Below the pieces are notes generated by a model. It made no database searches. It saw nothing but the letters and a program-made list of their open reading frames with translations, and was not told the DNA's origin. The position numbers were made by a program, and so were the translations under genes. A DNA stretch of 64,000 nt from positions 84,725-148,724 of the forward strand of contig NZGG01000009.1 of assembly GCA_002690865.1 (NCBI GenBank). The letters run 5' to 3'. Shown here one piece after another: positions 41,767 through 51,868 of the stretch (the first letter of the stretch is position 1; the number at the start of each line of letters is the position of its first letter). This DNA is from Gammaproteobacteria bacterium (GTDB lineage: Bacteria; Pseudomonadota; Gammaproteobacteria; Pseudomonadales; Azotimanducaceae).

Positions 41767-43124
41767 TCTTTAATCGCCTCACGCAGAACATCAGTAAAAA
41801 ACTCTAAATCAGAATCATTCTTTTTCTCAGTAGTGTTAGTCAAAATACAATTGGAAAGCCCTCTGTTTACTTGACCAAGATCATAACCACCAAGGATTCC
41901 CTTCTCTGCCATTTTATGAAGAACATGGGACGCAGGTTTAGGGAGCTGAAATACCGCTTCATGAAAAACCGGACTAGAAAAACGAACAGACACACCAATA
42001 ATGGAAGATACTTTACGTTTAAGGGATACGATATTGTTATGACTCACCGCTGCAACCGACGCTAATCCCGTCTGACCTAGAAGGCTAAGATAAATTGTAG
42101 CTGCCGTAACTAAAAGACCTTGGTTAGTACAAATGTTAGAGGTAGCTTTTGCTCTCCGGATGTGTTGCTCCCTCGCTTGCAGCGTTAAAGCAAAACCTTC
42201 TTTCCCATCAAAATCAACGGTCCGACCAATTATTCTACCCGGTAACTGACGTACCAGAGACTTCCTACAACACATATAACCTAAGTAAGGTCCCCCAGAA
42301 CACATTGGAATACCGAATGGCTGCGCTTCACCTACTACAATGTCAGCACCCTCCTCACCCCAGTCACCCGGAGCTCGAAAAAGTGCTAAAGCTAGCGGGT
42401 TGACAACACCTATGACCAATATTCCCTTCTCATGAGCCCAGTTGGTAAGAGCATCTATATGCTCTAGACCACCAAAAAAATTCGGATAAGGTATCACCAA
42501 GCCCGCATAATCCTGATCTCGGTAATAATCTAGCGCTGATGAATCTATAGTTCCTGTACTATCCACATATGGTATTAAATCAATCTCAATATCCTGATTC
42601 GAAACGATCGTGCGGCACGTAGCCAGATATCCTGGATGGACGGTAGATGCACAAAGCAGGCGCCTAGATTGCGATTTTTTATTCGCACGTACTGCCATAA
42701 GTAACGCTTCAGCCAACGCAGTCGCACCGTCATAAACTGATGCATTCGCAACGTCCATAGCAGTAAGTCGCGATATCATTGTTTGGAACTCATAGATAAG
42801 CTGTAACGTTCCTTGGCTAGCCTCCGCCTGATATGGGGTGTAGGCGGTGAGAAATTCACCTCTTGCTGCTATGTCCCATACTACACTTGGAATATGATGA
42901 TCGTAAGCACCCGCACCAAGGAAACAAGATGTTACGGTGTCTTTTGCGGCTCTTTCTGACATAAGACGCAGCATTGCCATTTCAGAGATACCTGAAGGTA
43001 AGATCTGCAAATCAGCATCACTAAGATTTTTGGGGATTTCATCGAAAAGAGAATCAATACTAGCAACGTCAATAGTCTCTAGCATTCGTCTTTCATCTTC
43101 TAAAGTATGGGGTATAAATGGCAT
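41760..43124 (-). CDS. gcvPA: Glycine dehydrogenase (decarboxylating) subunit 1
   Basis: MPFIPHTLEDERRMLETI; FLGAGAYDHHIPSVV; YTPYQAEASQGTLQ. Confidence 0.95.
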   Translation of the reverse strand: MPFIPHTLEDERRMLETIDVASIDSLFDEIPKNLSDADLQILPSGISEMAMLRLMSERAAKDTVTSCFLGAGAYDHHIPSVVWDIAARGEFLTAYTPYQAEASQGTLQLIYEFQTMISRLTAMDVANASVYDGATALAEALLMAVRANKKSQSRRLLCASTVHPGYLATCRTIVSNQDIEIDLIPYVDSTGTIDSSALDYYRDQDYAGLVIPYPNFFGGLEHIDALTNWAHEKGILVIGVVNPLALALFRAPGDWGEEGADIVVGEAQPFGIPMCSGGPYLGYMCCRKSLVRQLPGRIIGRTVDFDGKEGFALTLQAREQHIRRAKATSNICTNQGLLVTAATIYLSLLGQTGLASVAAVSHNNIVSLKRKVSSIIGVSVRFSSPVFHEAVFQLPKPASHVLHKMAEKGILGGYDLGQVNRGLSNCILTNTTEKKNDSDLEFFTDVLREAIKEC

Positions 43125-43161
43125 TATCTATTCACAAAAAGTTAATATACGTTTTCCACCT

Positions 43162-43548
43162 CTATTCTTCGCAAATCTCCCGATATTTTTCTACTGACAA
43201 TAACGATGACAACTCTGTTGAGTCTGAAGGCCTAATCTTGAAAAACCATCCTTCATCATATGGGAAATCATTAACAATCTCGGGAGATTCCTCCAGCTGC
43301 TCATTAATTGCGCTAACAACACCAGAAATCGGTGTGTAAATATCTGAAGCTGCCTTTACAGACTCAACTACTCCAGCTTCACTTTTAGCTACAAGCTCAT
43401 CACCAACTTCCGGAAGCTCGACAAAAACCACATCCCCCAGCGCCTCTTGGGCATGATCACTAATACCAACAACTACTGTCCCATCTTCTTCGAGTTTAGC
43501 CCACTCATGAGACTCGAGGTAGTAACGGTCATCTGCAAATTTCACCAT
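43162..43548 (-). CDS. gcvH: Glycine cleavage system H protein
   Basis: [52 protein letters not shown] lipoyl site. Confidence 0.97.
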   Translation of the reverse strand: MVKFADDRYYLESHEWAKLEEDGTVVVGISDHAQEALGDVVFVELPEVGDELVAKSEAGVVESVKAASDIYTPISGVVSAINEQLEESPEIVNDFPYDEGWFFKIRPSDSTELSSLLSVEKYREICEE

Positions 43549-43572
43549 TGTCTAATACTCCTTTTCATTGCC

Positions 43573-44649
43573 TTACCAGGTATTACATACTGGCTTACCA
43601 TTTCGTACGAAAGGTGGTCGGACTAGAGCCACTGACATACGTCTACCTCGTATCTCAACAGTCAAGTTACCATCCGTCTTGTTAACGCGCGCTAAAGCAA
43701 TAGACGTTCCAAGGGTTGGAGAGAACGCGCCACTCGTAATTTCACCAACCAGCTCATTTTCCATGAATACTGGATAATGAGGTCTTAAAATACCTTTATC
43801 ATTCATTATAAGCCCAACTAAAATTCGAGGACTTTGATGAAGTCGAAGGGCCTCAGATCCTATAAACTCTCTTTTTTCCAAAACAACAGTAGCCGCCATA
43901 TTTGATTCAAAAGGCGTCACCGTTTCGTCCATGTCATTACCGTACAGGTTCATACCCGCCTCAAGCCTCAATGTATCTCTTGCGCCTAACCCTATCGGCC
44001 TGACTCCATGTAGGAGTAACTTTTTCCATAGTTCTTTAGCAGGGGTGGCTGGCAACATGATTTCTAAACCTCTTTCCCCTGTATAACCCGTTCGAGCAAT
44101 AAAATACTCCTCACACCAAGCACCTTGAAATTCAGTCAATGACTCCAGCGTCGAGCAGTAAGCACCTCCTAAAATTTCAGTAGTTTTAGACAACGCATCA
44201 GGACCTTGTATCGCTAATATTGACAGATCTTCCCTCTCATTTAGCTCACAATCCATGTGCCGCATACGCTGCTGAAACCACGCTATATCTTTCTCTCGGT
44301 TTACGCAATTGACCACTAATAGATACCTATCATTAGCTAAAAAATAGACAATGAGATCATCTATTACGTGTCCCGAGAAATCTAGCATAGCGCTGTATAA
44401 CGCCTTGCCTGGAACTCGAAGACGGGAGATATCATTCGCCAATAATTTACCCAAAAGAAGCTGACTGGCATTGCCAAAAATCTCTATAATAGCCATATGG
44501 CTAACGTCAAAAACACCAACACTTTTTCTGACTGCATGGTGTTCTTCGATCTGCGAATCATACCTTATCGGCATATCCCAACCTGCGAAATTCACCATCT
44601 TGGCTCCAGCTTTTTGATGCAGTTTATATAGGTGTGTTCTATGACCCAT
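43573..44649 (-). CDS. gcvT: Aminomethyltransferase (T protein)
   Basis: MVNFAGWDMPIRYDSQIEEHHAVRKSVGVFDVSHM. Confidence 0.97.
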   Translation of the reverse strand: MGHRTHLYKLHQKAGAKMVNFAGWDMPIRYDSQIEEHHAVRKSVGVFDVSHMAIIEIFGNASQLLLGKLLANDISRLRVPGKALYSAMLDFSGHVIDDLIVYFLANDRYLLVVNCVNREKDIAWFQQRMRHMDCELNEREDLSILAIQGPDALSKTTEILGGAYCSTLESLTEFQGAWCEEYFIARTGYTGERGLEIMLPATPAKELWKKLLLHGVRPIGLGARDTLRLEAGMNLYGNDMDETVTPFESNMAATVVLEKREFIGSEALRLHQSPRILVGLIMNDKGILRPHYPVFMENELVGEITSGAFSPTLGTSIALARVNKTDGNLTVEIRGRRMSVALVRPPFVRNGKPVCNTW

Positions 44650-44730
44650 AGTTACAACCCATAGCTTCTATCCCTAAAATATTATAAACCAATCGTAGGA
44701 GGACCTCGTTAACCGGCAAAAAAGCTGACG

Positions 44731-45960
44731 TCATCTCAACGTCGCTAATTTAACAATGACCTTTTTAAAAAATCCTGAACTTTCCACTTTATTCAACCCT
44801 TCATTACGTAACCATTGGATGGCGGGATTACTCGAAGAAAAACCCCGAGCAAATACTTCCATCAACGCTGCAGTAGAGAGACTATCGGGCCTTCTGGAAG
44901 ATTGGTATTGGTTTAAAACTTCAAGGCACCCGATAGGAATTCCTTTCAAACAGGCTTGCTTTATTGATTGACTCAATTGTTTTGCATCTGCAAGGCCAAT
45001 ATTAGCACCCTGACCCGCTAAAGGATGTATCGTGTGCGCTGCATCCCCTATTAGAACAAGGTTTTTTTCAACGTACCGCACGCTGTGTTGCTGAGAAATT
45101 GGAAAAACCAACCGATAGTCAATACCGAAAATCTTGCCCAATACTCCTTCTGATAAATTCTCAAGAAGTTTAGCTATACTCTCATCATCCATCAGCATGA
45201 TCTCATCATAATCGCTTGTGGATAACACAATAGAACACAAATTTTTATCAGAAAGAGGAAGGAATGCTAGTGTTCCTCTAGATGTAAACCATTGGCGAGC
45301 AGTTCTACCATGTTGAAGTTCAGTTTCAACAACAGCTACTATGCCTTTTTGATTATAAGTCCACTTACAATAATTAAGGTTAGCTAGTTTTCGAACTTTA
45401 GACTGACTACCGTCTGCACCCACCAGTAGCTTCGTGCATATGACATTTTTATCCGTTTTAACGACATAACCATCTTCTAATTTCTCAAGTTCTTTTATTT
45501 CCGTATCCCAATAAAAAAATACATTTTTAGACTTTTTGATGTTGTTAATAAGCTCTATACTTAATTTGTCGTTTTCAACGATGTAACCCAACTGCTCTAA
45601 AGCCAATTGTTCCGCACAAAATGATAGTTTACCGGTGCCTTCTCCATCTAACACCTCCATGCGAGTGTACGGGGTGCCAGTCAGGCTCTCCCCGACCCCA
45701 TTTAAAAACTGCCAAGCGCTAATACTAAGGGCACTTATTCGAGGATGAATATGAGAATCCAATGTCCAATTTTTTCGCTTTTTTGGAACCGAAGAGGTTC
45801 GTTGCGGTTTTGATCCACGATCTATTACAGTAACAATTAGTCCAGATGATTTAAGTGACGCGGCAAATGCGAGGCCTACGATTCCGCCTCCGATTACCAA
45901 TACATCCGTACGTTCCACTACATTACTCCTAGTTTTTTCATTTTCTGGATGGTTTTGCAA
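44731..45960 (-). CDS. UbiH/UbiF/VisC-family FAD monooxygenase (ubiquinone biosynthesis)
   Basis: DVLVIGGGIVGLAFAASL; LIGDAAHTIHPLAGQGANIGLAD; between gcvT and ygfB. Confidence 0.9.
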   Translation of the reverse strand: MQNHPENEKTRSNVVERTDVLVIGGGIVGLAFAASLKSSGLIVTVIDRGSKPQRTSSVPKKRKNWTLDSHIHPRISALSISAWQFLNGVGESLTGTPYTRMEVLDGEGTGKLSFCAEQLALEQLGYIVENDKLSIELINNIKKSKNVFFYWDTEIKELEKLEDGYVVKTDKNVICTKLLVGADGSQSKVRKLANLNYCKWTYNQKGIVAVVETELQHGRTARQWFTSRGTLAFLPLSDKNLCSIVLSTSDYDEIMLMDDESIAKLLENLSEGVLGKIFGIDYRLVFPISQQHSVRYVEKNLVLIGDAAHTIHPLAGQGANIGLADAKQLSQSIKQACLKGIPIGCLEVLNQYQSSRRPDSLSTAALMEVFARGFSSSNPAIQWLRNEGLNKVESSGFFKKVIVKLATLR

Positions 45961-46056
45961 TTATTCCCTAGTAATACTTTATCTCTTCCCAACACAAAAT
46001 CATTCGAAACAAATTGACGATAAATGCACCACTAATCATCAAAACAATAGCTGTTT

Positions 46057-46587
46057 TCAATTACTTGTAGCGATTTCAAAAAAAACAAAAAATACGGATG
46101 CTCTCACGAATTCAACCAACTGAAAAAAGTCTGATTCGTTGTCTTCAGTTTCTTCCATTTCATCACGGACTGCTGCAATACTTTGTATATCAACCAAAAC
46201 TTCACTAACTTCTTCATTAAGTGCCACTGAAGCCAAAGCCGCCAGAAACCCGGCACAAAAAGCTCTTAAGGCCCTCATTCTTTGATTAATATTCTCCTCA
46301 TCTTTAGGCATGAGGATGCGAAACTGGTAATCGCCAAATTCATCTAGCTGTTCTAGCGTCGAATTAAAAAGCACATCGAGTTTAGATACTATCTCGTCTT
46401 CTAAGCTACCCACTTTATCGTAATCACCAGTGATTAAATCCCAATAAAGCCGTCGGCGCTCTGAGGATGAGGTTTTTCTATTAGAGCACATGTAACCAGT
46501 CATGAAGCCGTGAATTTCAGATATAGATAAGGTGATTCCAGCCACACGGCAAAAATCGTCGAAATCAGAATAATCAATATTATGCAA
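46057..46587 (-). CDS. ygfB: UPF0149 (YgfB-like) protein
   Basis: EIHGFMTGYMCSN; RALRAFCAGFLAAL; context. Confidence 0.88.
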   Translation of the reverse strand: MHNIDYSDFDDFCRVAGITLSISEIHGFMTGYMCSNRKTSSSERRRLYWDLITGDYDKVGSLEDEIVSKLDVLFNSTLEQLDEFGDYQFRILMPKDEENINQRMRALRAFCAGFLAALASVALNEEVSEVLVDIQSIAAVRDEMEETEDNESDFFQLVEFVRASVFFVFFEIATSN

Positions 46588-46732
46588 CTCAGTATCCGGT
46601 AAGATGTCAAGGGTTGGAGTTTAACCTGCAATAGGAGTGCTGAAAAATAAATAACTCGCGTTTGACCTATTGCAAAGCCTCGCTTTATAGTTAGCTTCCG
46701 CTTTAGTGTAACTGTCACACGTATCTAGTGAG

Positions 46733-46948
46733 ATGAATGAGGTGCTCGCTTTGGAAATTGAAGACTTAGAGAATAAGATTGATGAGCTCATACAACTTTG
46801 CGACGAGCTTGAACACAAATATAAAGTTCTACAATCCGATCAAGAAACCTGGCTAACAGAGCGATCCAGCCTAATGCAAAAAAATAAATTAGCAAAGAAT
46901 AAGGTCGAAGCTATGATTATGCGTCTGAAAGCTTTGGGAGAGGAATGA
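46733..46948 (+). CDS. TIGR02449-type small coiled-coil protein
   Basis: Short coiled coil directly upstream of zapA. Confidence 0.8.
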   Translation: MNEVLALEIEDLENKIDELIQLCDELEHKYKVLQSDQETWLTERSSLMQKNKLAKNKVEAMIMRLKALGEE

Positions 46949-46952
46949 GGGC

Positions 46953-47264
46953 ATGAGAGACGCAAAAACAATTACCGTAAAAATTTTAGATAAGGAATAT
47001 CAGGTTAGCTGCAACGCTAACGAAGTGGAGGAACTTAGACAATCGGCAAATTACGTTCATGATAAAATGCAGGAGATCAAGAAGAGTTCTTCCGTCGTAG
47101 GATTAGAGCGTCTTTCGGTAATGGTTTCTCTAAACATAGCAAATGATTTTCTTAGGGAAAAAGAGAAATCAATATCACAAAAAACATTCCAAGATAATAA
47201 TATGCAGGCTCTTAATGGGAAGCTAGAAAAGGCTTTGTTGCGGCTAAAGAACAAAGAAAATTGA
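46953..47264 (+). CDS. zapA: Cell division protein ZapA
   Basis: ITVKILDKEYQVSCNANEVEELRQSANYVHDKMQEI; upstream of 6S RNA. Confidence 0.92.
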   Translation: MRDAKTITVKILDKEYQVSCNANEVEELRQSANYVHDKMQEIKKSSSVVGLERLSVMVSLNIANDFLREKEKSISQKTFQDNNMQALNGKLEKALLRLKNKEN

Positions 47265-47289
47265 GTCTATAACTTTTGACAAGAAGAGA

Positions 47290-47295
47290 TATAAT
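47290..47295 (+). promoter_or_regulatory. -10 element TATAAT of the 6S RNA promoter
   Basis: TATAAT ending 6 nt before the predicted 6S 5' end; nearest TTGACA (47276-47281) is only 8 nt away, so not a standard -35. Confidence 0.6.
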
Positions 47296-47301
47296 TTAAA
47301 A

Positions 47302-47482
47302 GATGTTCCCTGGGTTGTTTGCCAGTCGATATGTCCTCGACCCTTTAAGCGAAAACCAGGAGGTCTTTTGGCTTCGTCATGTGCATGTCCGAATTACGGA
47401 AAGCCTGAGACGAGTCGGAGATCACCGCCTTGAACCGCTGGGTTCAAGGGCTTATCCGAACAGCGGCAACTTGGGGAATTAT
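47302..47482 (+). ncRNA. ssrS: 6S RNA
   Basis: Between zapA and ygfA; 3' ATCACCGCCTTGAACCGCTGGGTTCAAGGG resembles E. coli ssrS; terminal stem pairs GATGTTCCCTGGGTTGTTTGCC with GCGGCAACTTGGGGAAT. Confidence 0.92.
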
Positions 47483-48077
47483 TATCCAGACCAATAGACA
47501 ATGTCTCCGTAAATCGTTTCGAAAACATAGACGATCTCTTACCCGAATCGCACAGGGGAAAACTAATGAAAAAGTTACTAAAACAATTGCAAATAGACTA
47601 TTTTTTCAACGTGCTTCGAAAGTTGCATTCTATTTACCATTTGATGGCGAAGTAAATCCCCTCTACTTATGCTCCTTAGCACACCATCTCGGTAAAAAAT
47701 GCTACATGCCTCAGGTATCTGGACGGACTTTAAAATTTAAACAGTTCATCCCGAACAAAACTAAATTACAAAAAAATGAATATAATATTTTTGAACCCGT
47801 TGGAACGGAAATAATTTCTTCGGAAACACTTGATGTTGTATTCATGCCACTAGTAGCGTTTGACAGAGATGGGAACAGAATCGGGATGGGGCAGGGATAC
47901 TATGATAATACTTTTTCGGAGAAATCTCGGTGGGAAAAAAAGCCCCTTCTGATAGGGCTAGCCCATAGTTTCCAGGAAACCGTATTGGAACCTCACACTA
48001 AAGACATACCAATGGACGGAGTCACAACAGAAAAGTCTTTTATCTGCTGCCAAGGAAATGCTAACACACTCGCCTAA
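47430..48077 (+). CDS. ygfA: 5-formyltetrahydrofolate cyclo-ligase family protein; true start uncertain
   Basis: FYLPFDGEVNPLYL; RIGMGQGYYDNTF; downstream of 6S RNA. Confidence 0.88.
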   Translation: MNRWVQGLIRTAATWGIIIQTNRQCLRKSFRKHRRSLTRIAQGKTNEKVTKTIANRLFFQRASKVAFYLPFDGEVNPLYLCSLAHHLGKKCYMPQVSGRTLKFKQFIPNKTKLQKNEYNIFEPVGTEIISSETLDVVFMPLVAFDRDGNRIGMGQGYYDNTFSEKSRWEKKPLLIGLAHSFQETVLEPHTKDIPMDGVTTEKSFICCQGNANTLA

Positions 48078-48101
48078 TAAACGCCGGAGAATTGCCCCAC
48101 A

Positions 48102-48644
48102 ATGAAAAGAACGATAATACGCATGGGACATCCAAATCTGAGAGAAATAGCCCAACCCTATCCAAACGATAAAATTGGCAGTCAAGAATTATTCGAACTA
48201 ATAGAAGACATGAGAGAAACCTTGCATTACTCTGGTGGCATCGGTTTAGCTGCACCCCAAATCAGCGTTCCATATCGCCTTGCAGTAATCGAGACTACAA
48301 ACTCTCAATCGCGCTACGGAGATATTCCCATCATTCCATTTACAATCTTTATAAATCCAAAAATAACTGTGCTAGATAGCAATCAATCGGGCATGTGGGA
48401 AGGATGCCTTTCAGTCCCTAACATTAGAGGTTACGTCAAGAGACCTCAAAATATTCGTATTGACTGGTTAAGCGAAACCGGCCAATTAAAAACCCTAAAT
48501 GCTCGAGGACTACTCGCTACTGTTTTCCAACATGAGTTCGATCACTTAAATGGGAAACTTTTCATTGATCGAATCCAAGACACGACTAAGATATCCTTTG
48601 ATGATGAATTCCATCTTTACCACCAGCCCCTTGAACAATTATGA
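48102..48644 (+). CDS. def: Peptide deformylase
   Basis: [39 protein letters not shown]. Confidence 0.96.
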   Translation: MKRTIIRMGHPNLREIAQPYPNDKIGSQELFELIEDMRETLHYSGGIGLAAPQISVPYRLAVIETTNSQSRYGDIPIIPFTIFINPKITVLDSNQSGMWEGCLSVPNIRGYVKRPQNIRIDWLSETGQLKTLNARGLLATVFQHEFDHLNGKLFIDRIQDTTKISFDDEFHLYHQPLEQL

Positions 48645-49318
48645 ATCAACAACTTTTAAAATCCTCGGTTGCTAAAGCAGCGATAGATTATATAGAAGCC
48701 GACTTGCAGTCGGACACTATCATAGGGGTAGGTACAGGTTCGACCGCAAATCTTTTCATCGATTATCTAGCAAGTATAAAGCATAAATTTATGGCTGCTG
48801 TAGCCAGCTCCAAAGAAACCCAATCGCGCCTACAGGCAAAAGGTATAGAGGTAGTAGACCTAAATATTGTTGATGAAATAGCTATTTATATTGATGGGGC
48901 CGATGAAACAAATGACGCTCTAGAATTAATCAAAGGTGGTGGTGGCGCATTGACAAGGGAAAAAATAATTGCTGCCGCAACCCGGAAATTCATTTGCATA
49001 GTAGATTCAAGCAAGTGTGTAAAAACTCTGGGTGAATTTCCACTGCCTGTTGAAGTCATACCAATGGCTCGCTCTTTAGTAGCGCGTAAGCTAGTTCATT
49101 TGGGTGGAAACCCAGTTTATCGGGACAATTTTCTTACAGACAATGGCAATATGATTCTTGATATACATGGACTTAGGATTTCTAATGCCAAAAGTCTGGA
49201 AGAAAATATCAACTCTATCGTTGGAACAGTTACGAATGGTTTATTTGCTCTTCGAAGGGCTGACGTTTTACTGGTAGGCACTGCAAATGGAATCTTGGAG
49301 AAAAAATCATCAGAGTAG
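48641..49318 (+). CDS. rpiA: Ribose-5-phosphate isomerase A
   Basis: [42 protein letters not shown]. Confidence 0.97.
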   Translation: MNQQLLKSSVAKAAIDYIEADLQSDTIIGVGTGSTANLFIDYLASIKHKFMAAVASSKETQSRLQAKGIEVVDLNIVDEIAIYIDGADETNDALELIKGGGGALTREKIIAAATRKFICIVDSSKCVKTLGEFPLPVEVIPMARSLVARKLVHLGGNPVYRDNFLTDNGNMILDIHGLRISNAKSLEENINSIVGTVTNGLFALRRADVLLVGTANGILEKKSSE

Positions 49319-50680
49319 CTTCCCTGGATTCATAACATCATTAGGGTCAAATACTTTTTTCAAAGCCTGCATAGTAGCAATTTCTATTTCGCTACGTGTA
49401 TATCTCAGCTGATCCCTTTTAAGTAAACCTACACCATGCTCAGCAGAGATACTTCCTCGGAACGACGAGACGACACCAAGTATACTCTCACTTACTTTCT
49501 CACAACGTTGCTTGAAGCGGTCCAGATCCCAACTTATCGGTTTCAAAATATTTAAATGGAGATTGCCATCTCCAATATGTCCAAACCAAACAATTTCAAA
49601 ATCAGGATATTGACTCATGACCTTATCCTGAATTGCAGCGAGGAACTCTGGAACTTTTGAGACACGAACAGAAATATCGTTTTTATAAGGAGTAAATGGT
49701 GTGATTGCCTCCGAGATATTTTCTCTATAACGCCAAAAATCCTTATTTTGTTGTCCGCTTTGGCTCACTATGCCATCAACTACCCAGCCACTATCGGTAC
49801 AGTCCATAAACACATTCGTTATAGCATCATCATCTTCTATACACTCCACCAACACATAGTAGTCTGAACGTTTTGAGAAAGGCACTGAGAGATCCATATG
49901 CTCAATAACATACTGCAAGGCAACGTCAGAGAAAAACTCGAAAGCAGTTAGGCTAGTCTGTTCGCGAAAGGCCCTCAACACCGCAACGACATCAGTCATT
50001 TTAGGAACTGCCAATAGGACCACTGATAAGCTTCCGGGATCAGTGGTGAGCTGCACACTTGCCTCAGTAACAAAACCTAGCGTTCCCTCAGAACCAATAT
50101 ATAAATGACGAAGATCATAGCCGGTAGCGTTCTTAATTAACCCGTGATTGAGTTCTAGTATGTCACCTCGACCAGTTACCACTTTCAGACCACTAATCCA
50201 GTCTCGGGTAAGTCCATATCTTAATACTTTAATGCCCCCAGCATTAGTTGCGATATTACCGCCAAGTTGGCTTGAGCCTGAAGAGGCAAAATCGACAGGA
50301 TAATAAAGTCCCTTGTTTCGCGCATATTCCTGAAGAGTCCTAGTAACAACTCCTGCTTCGACACGCACGCTGCAATCGACCGCATCAAATTCAAGAATCT
50401 TATTCATTTTATCAAACGATACTACCAGCTCCTTATTGATCGCGACTGCGCCACCACTAAGGCCTGTTCTACCCCCCGAAGGCACCAATCCAAAATTGTA
50501 CTCATTCGCCAACTTAACTATAGCGCCAACTTCCTGCGTTGTTCTTGGGAATACCACAGCTGAAGGGTTAGGTTTATAAAAACGTGTCCAGTCTAGTCCA
50601 TGAGTTTGACAGGTGGAATTATCCGTATGCACTTCGCCACTAATGTTACGTATTTTGTCGAGAACAGATTCAGATATCAT
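49310..50680 (-). CDS. FAD-binding oxidoreductase, GlcD/D-2-hydroxyglutarate dehydrogenase-like
   Basis: [54 protein letters not shown]. Confidence 0.9.
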   Translation of the reverse strand: MISESVLDKIRNISGEVHTDNSTCQTHGLDWTRFYKPNPSAVVFPRTTQEVGAIVKLANEYNFGLVPSGGRTGLSGGAVAINKELVVSFDKMNKILEFDAVDCSVRVEAGVVTRTLQEYARNKGLYYPVDFASSGSSQLGGNIATNAGGIKVLRYGLTRDWISGLKVVTGRGDILELNHGLIKNATGYDLRHLYIGSEGTLGFVTEASVQLTTDPGSLSVVLLAVPKMTDVVAVLRAFREQTSLTAFEFFSDVALQYVIEHMDLSVPFSKRSDYYVLVECIEDDDAITNVFMDCTDSGWVVDGIVSQSGQQNKDFWRYRENISEAITPFTPYKNDISVRVSKVPEFLAAIQDKVMSQYPDFEIVWFGHIGDGNLHLNILKPISWDLDRFKQRCEKVSESILGVVSSFRGSISAEHGVGLLKRDQLRYTRSEIEIATMQALKKVFDPNDVMNPGKLL

Positions 50681-51864
50681 CTCAAGTATTCCTTGGAATT
50701 ATGCTGGTTCGCTAACTCTTGGACAGCAGGTAATGTTTGCCCTCCCACATACTCCAAAAAAGCGCCTCCTCCCGTAGATGAATAGGAAATTCCCGAATTC
50801 ACACCATACCTCTCAATCGCGGCTAGAGTATCGCCTCCGCCTGCTAGAGAGAAGGCCCTGGACGATGCGATTGCTTCTGCAATTTGTTTAGTTCCTTCCT
50901 CAAATTTATCAATCTCAAAAACACCAATAGGACCATTCCACAAAATAGTACCCGCGCAAGCAATGAAATCCTTCAGACGTGAAATACTTTCCGGACCGAA
51001 GTCAACTATCATTTCTTCAACCCTGATATCGCTAACATTACAAATTCTGATCTGCGCATCTGATTTAATTCCAGAAGCAACTACAACATCAGTTGGCAAA
51101 GGAATATTAATTTTTTTATATAAATCAGCTGCAAATTCTAGTAAATCATTCTCATAAAGAGATCTGCCTATATCAAAACCTTTGGCTGCTAAAAATGTGT
51201 TAGCAATACCACCGCCTACTATTAGTTGATCCAGTTGGTTAACAAGCGATTCCAAAACGGCGAGCTTAGTTGAGACTTTACTACCTCCTACAATGGCGAG
51301 CATTGGCTTTTTAGGCGCATACAATGCCTTTCTTAGTGCATCAAGCTCTTTCCTTAACAGTGGTCCTGAGCATGAGATGGGAGCGTACCTTATTATTCCT
51401 GTCGTCGAGGAATGCGCTCTATGCGCACATGCAAATGCATCCATTACGTAAATGTCACATAATGCGGCAAGACGTTTAGACAATAATTGATTATTTGTGC
51501 TTTCACCTAAGTTTAGGCGAACATTTTCCAAAACTGTGACATCAGCTTTGCCTCGAACGAATCCATCTATGTAGTTAGATACTAATTCAAAACTTAATCC
51601 TGAAAGGACCTCTAAACGATCCACTACAGGTTTGAGACTAAATTCTGGTTGATCTCTAATAGACAAATTTTCGCGTGGTCTACCCAGATGAGACATAACC
51701 GTGACCTCTGCTCCGTTATCCACAGCATGCTTAATTGTTGGTAAAGCTGCCAGCAATCGAGCGTTGCTTAGGATCTTGCCTTTCTTCATCGGCACGTTAA
51801 GATCTTCTCGAATCAGGACACGCTTATTTTTTAAATCGAGTTCGAGAAAATCTACATCTAACAT
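50677..51864 (-). CDS. pgk: Phosphoglycerate kinase
   Basis: KRVLIREDLNVPMKKGKI; TVMSHLGRP; VGGSKVSTKLAVLESL. Confidence 0.97.
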   Translation of the reverse strand: MLDVDFLELDLKNKRVLIREDLNVPMKKGKILSNARLLAALPTIKHAVDNGAEVTVMSHLGRPRENLSIRDQPEFSLKPVVDRLEVLSGLSFELVSNYIDGFVRGKADVTVLENVRLNLGESTNNQLLSKRLAALCDIYVMDAFACAHRAHSSTTGIIRYAPISCSGPLLRKELDALRKALYAPKKPMLAIVGGSKVSTKLAVLESLVNQLDQLIVGGGIANTFLAAKGFDIGRSLYENDLLEFAADLYKKINIPLPTDVVVASGIKSDAQIRICNVSDIRVEEMIVDFGPESISRLKDFIACAGTILWNGPIGVFEIDKFEEGTKQIAEAIASSRAFSLAGGGDTLAAIERYGVNSGISYSSTGGGAFLEYVGGQTLPAVQELANQHNSKEYLR

Positions 51865-51868
51865 CGGG

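Noticed and set aside
47303-47497. 64-aa plus-strand ORF
   Set aside because: Lies almost wholly inside the 6S RNA; no protein features
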